Source: Schizochytrium sp. TIO01 (taxonomy: Eukaryota; Sar; Bigyra; Thraustochytrida; Thraustochytriidae). From it: a stretch of DNA of 64,000 nt. The DNA lies in the NCBI GenBank assembly GCA_004764695.1, contig SMSO01000031.1:3147048-3211047 (forward strand), written 5' to 3'. The notes beneath the pieces are model-generated. The model saw only the letters and a list, made by a program, of their open reading frames with translations, was not told the origin of the DNA and searched no databases. The number at the start of each line of letters is the position of its first letter. Position 1 is the stretch's first letter. Below are positions 62,825-64,000 of this stretch, in pieces. Made by a program: the position numbers and the translations under genes.

Positions 62825-64000
62825 CTACAAAGAGGGTTGCGGTGAGTCTGGTCGATCTACAGAAGCACTGATGCTACGCGCAGCATTGCGTTGTATTGCT
62901 GCAACATCTGTGGCATCCATGAAAGCAACAGCAGCATTTGAACCTTTACGATGAGATATCGTTCCATGGTCAGATGATGGATCAGAATCAGTACGCACCT
63001 TGCCATCCTTGCCGATTGCAAATCCTGCCGAAGCAAGAACTTGCTCAAAGGTGGCTTCACGTACAGCCCAATCCTTCATTATTTCCTCGCGAGCCTCGTC
63101 GTTGAGACCTTCGCGAGTATATACTTCGTCCTCAAGAAGCCGCATCCAGTTATCACGATTCGTAGCAATCTGAATACATGGGTCTGAGGAGTTTGGGAGT
63201 AGGGTAGACATAGCAAAGAAAAGCGGTGCCACGATAAAGTCAATAAAGTTAATTGACATCTCTGCCTGGCTAGTTGTATCCCGATCCATATTAGGAGAAA
63301 CTTCCCAGCCGTTGGCGCGTTCAAGGTCACCTTGTGCATAAAATTCTTCGCAGACAAGATCTTGCCAGCGCTTAGAGCACGCCCAAGATCTTGTAGGGTT
63401 ACTAATATCGGAGCAGTGTAAGATTGACTTTGCAATCAAGCTACGCTCTTCTATATTCATGGAAGAGGTTGGCTCATCCATATGACGCACGATGCAGTCT
63501 CTTAATTCGCCTGTTAGGTCGAAATGGCAAGTCATGTCTGTGGCGAGAATGCAATCTAGTACAATTTGACGAACACGCGTAACGCTTGCTTCGTCTAGAT
63601 TGCACAAAATGTTCGTTGTATTGCTCTCAAACATACTGAACGTGCAGGCACAATGGTGGCTTTCTAGAACAGACCTACCTTCATAAAGCATAGCCAATTC
63701 TGTTTTAGCCTTCACTTGAAACGCATTGTTAAGACCAGGGTGTTCAAGGTCGTGGCAAAACGCTGCAATAGTAAGTGCGAACGCGTGCAAGTCGTCTAAG
63801 AACTCGCAACCGCGCATAGTAGTTAGCATACAGAAGGTACCTTGCAAGACATCACAAGCATGATCGTAATTGTGGTATGGATTGTGATGCATCGTCATGC
63901 CTGCCTCCACACGCTCGACAAAGGCGACGAGCCTATCAGCAGGGACAGAAAACTTCGAGTCGGCGCCCATGGTGCGGAACATAAAGGACACAAGGCTTGT
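62825..64000 (-). CDS. Class I 3',5'-cyclic nucleotide phosphodiesterase, catalytic domain (5' end outside window)
   Basis: Hydrolyses cAMP and/or cGMP. The frame is open to the window edge, so the N-terminus is missing; about 390 residues are visible. The metal-binding signatures are complete: YHNYDHACDV (HNxxH), CHDLEHPGLNN (HD) and HCSDISNP, whose Asp matches the PDE4 metal ligand. The usual SQ-x-GF block before FIDFIV reads E-M-S-I-N-F here, so the invariant purine-binding Gln seems replaced by Ser (63254-63256), though a Gln lies four residues earlier. The tail after the domain has R-K-G-S, a PKA-type site. Any regulatory domain (GAF, REC, membrane) would lie to the right of the window. 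Substrate preference cannot be told. Confidence 0.93.
   Translation of the reverse strand, partial: TSLVSFMFRTMGADSKFSVPADRLVAFVERVEAGMTMHHNPYHNYDHACDVLQGTFCMLTTMRGCEFLDDLHAFALTIAAFCHDLEHPGLNNAFQVKAKTELAMLYEGRSVLESHHCACTFSMFESNTTNILCNLDEASVTRVRQIVLDCILATDMTCHFDLTGELRDCIVRHMDEPTSSMNIEERSLIAKSILHCSDISNPTRSWACSKRWQDLVCEEFYAQGDLERANGWEVSPNMDRDTTSQAEMSINFIDFIVAPLFFAMSTLLPNSSDPCIQIATNRDNWMRLLEDEVYTREGLNDEAREEIMKDWAVREATFEQVLASAGFAIGKDGKVRTDSDPSSDHGTISHRKGSNAAVAFMDATDVAAIQRNAARSISASVDRPDSPQPSL

Noticed and set aside
1-64000. CRISPR arrays, prokaryotic operons, insertion sequences or phage genes
   Set aside because: The genes and their layout are eukaryotic; no spaced direct-repeat array, transposase or ribosome-binding-site pattern was seen.

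Overview
The window looks like nuclear DNA of an intron-poor unicellular eukaryote. All eleven genes I can support are eukaryotic in type (SCYL2-like pseudokinase, Tubby domain, giant Sfi1-like centrin-binding protein, class I cyclic-nucleotide phosphodiesterase, CDPK-like kinase). They read through long uninterrupted frames in the standard code, and are separated by long intergenic DNA rich in tetranucleotide microsatellites. An EF-hand kinase, a Sfi1 protein and a Tubby protein together suggest a flagellated protist. A stramenopile, perhaps a labyrinthulomycete/thraustochytrid, is my best guess, but no marker here proves it.

Layout: 1-5986 is repeat-rich DNA without a recognisable gene. At 5987-8665 (+) lies a CDPK-like kinase with a huge activation-loop insertion, convergent with a coiled-coil protein gene at 9319-11109 (-) that probably has a spliced first exon at 12074-12135. 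A cluster of heat-shock-element-like dyads sits between them at 11536-11645. Then come ribonucleotide reductase small subunit (14024-15190, +), a divergent Tubby-like protein (16306-17730, -) and an SCYL2-like pseudokinase (19285-22236, +). From 22237 to 35610 there are 13.4 kb of alternating GC-rich and AT-rich blocks with many microsatellites and no convincing gene.

Next are two mitochondrial-type amino-acid enzymes: pyrroline-5-carboxylate reductase (35611-36693, +; proline synthesis) and cysteine synthase (40645-41778, +; cysteine synthesis). The right third holds structural proteins: a Gln-rich protein (43511-44848, +), a 3479-residue Sfi1-like protein encoded in one 10.4-kb frame (45131-55570, -), and a 1299-residue protein made of 33-residue helical repeats (58597-62496, +). 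The window ends inside a phosphodiesterase gene (62825-64000, -).

The genes do not form an operon or one pathway. Two loose themes appear: cAMP/Ca2+ signalling (the EF-hand kinase carries a PKA-like site in its insertion, and there is a phosphodiesterase), and centrosome/basal-body or cytoskeletal fibres (the giant Sfi1-like protein lies head-to-head with the 33-residue-repeat protein). The most novel candidates are the 33-residue-repeat protein, the giant Sfi1 protein, and the kinase with its catalytic core split by about 250 residues.
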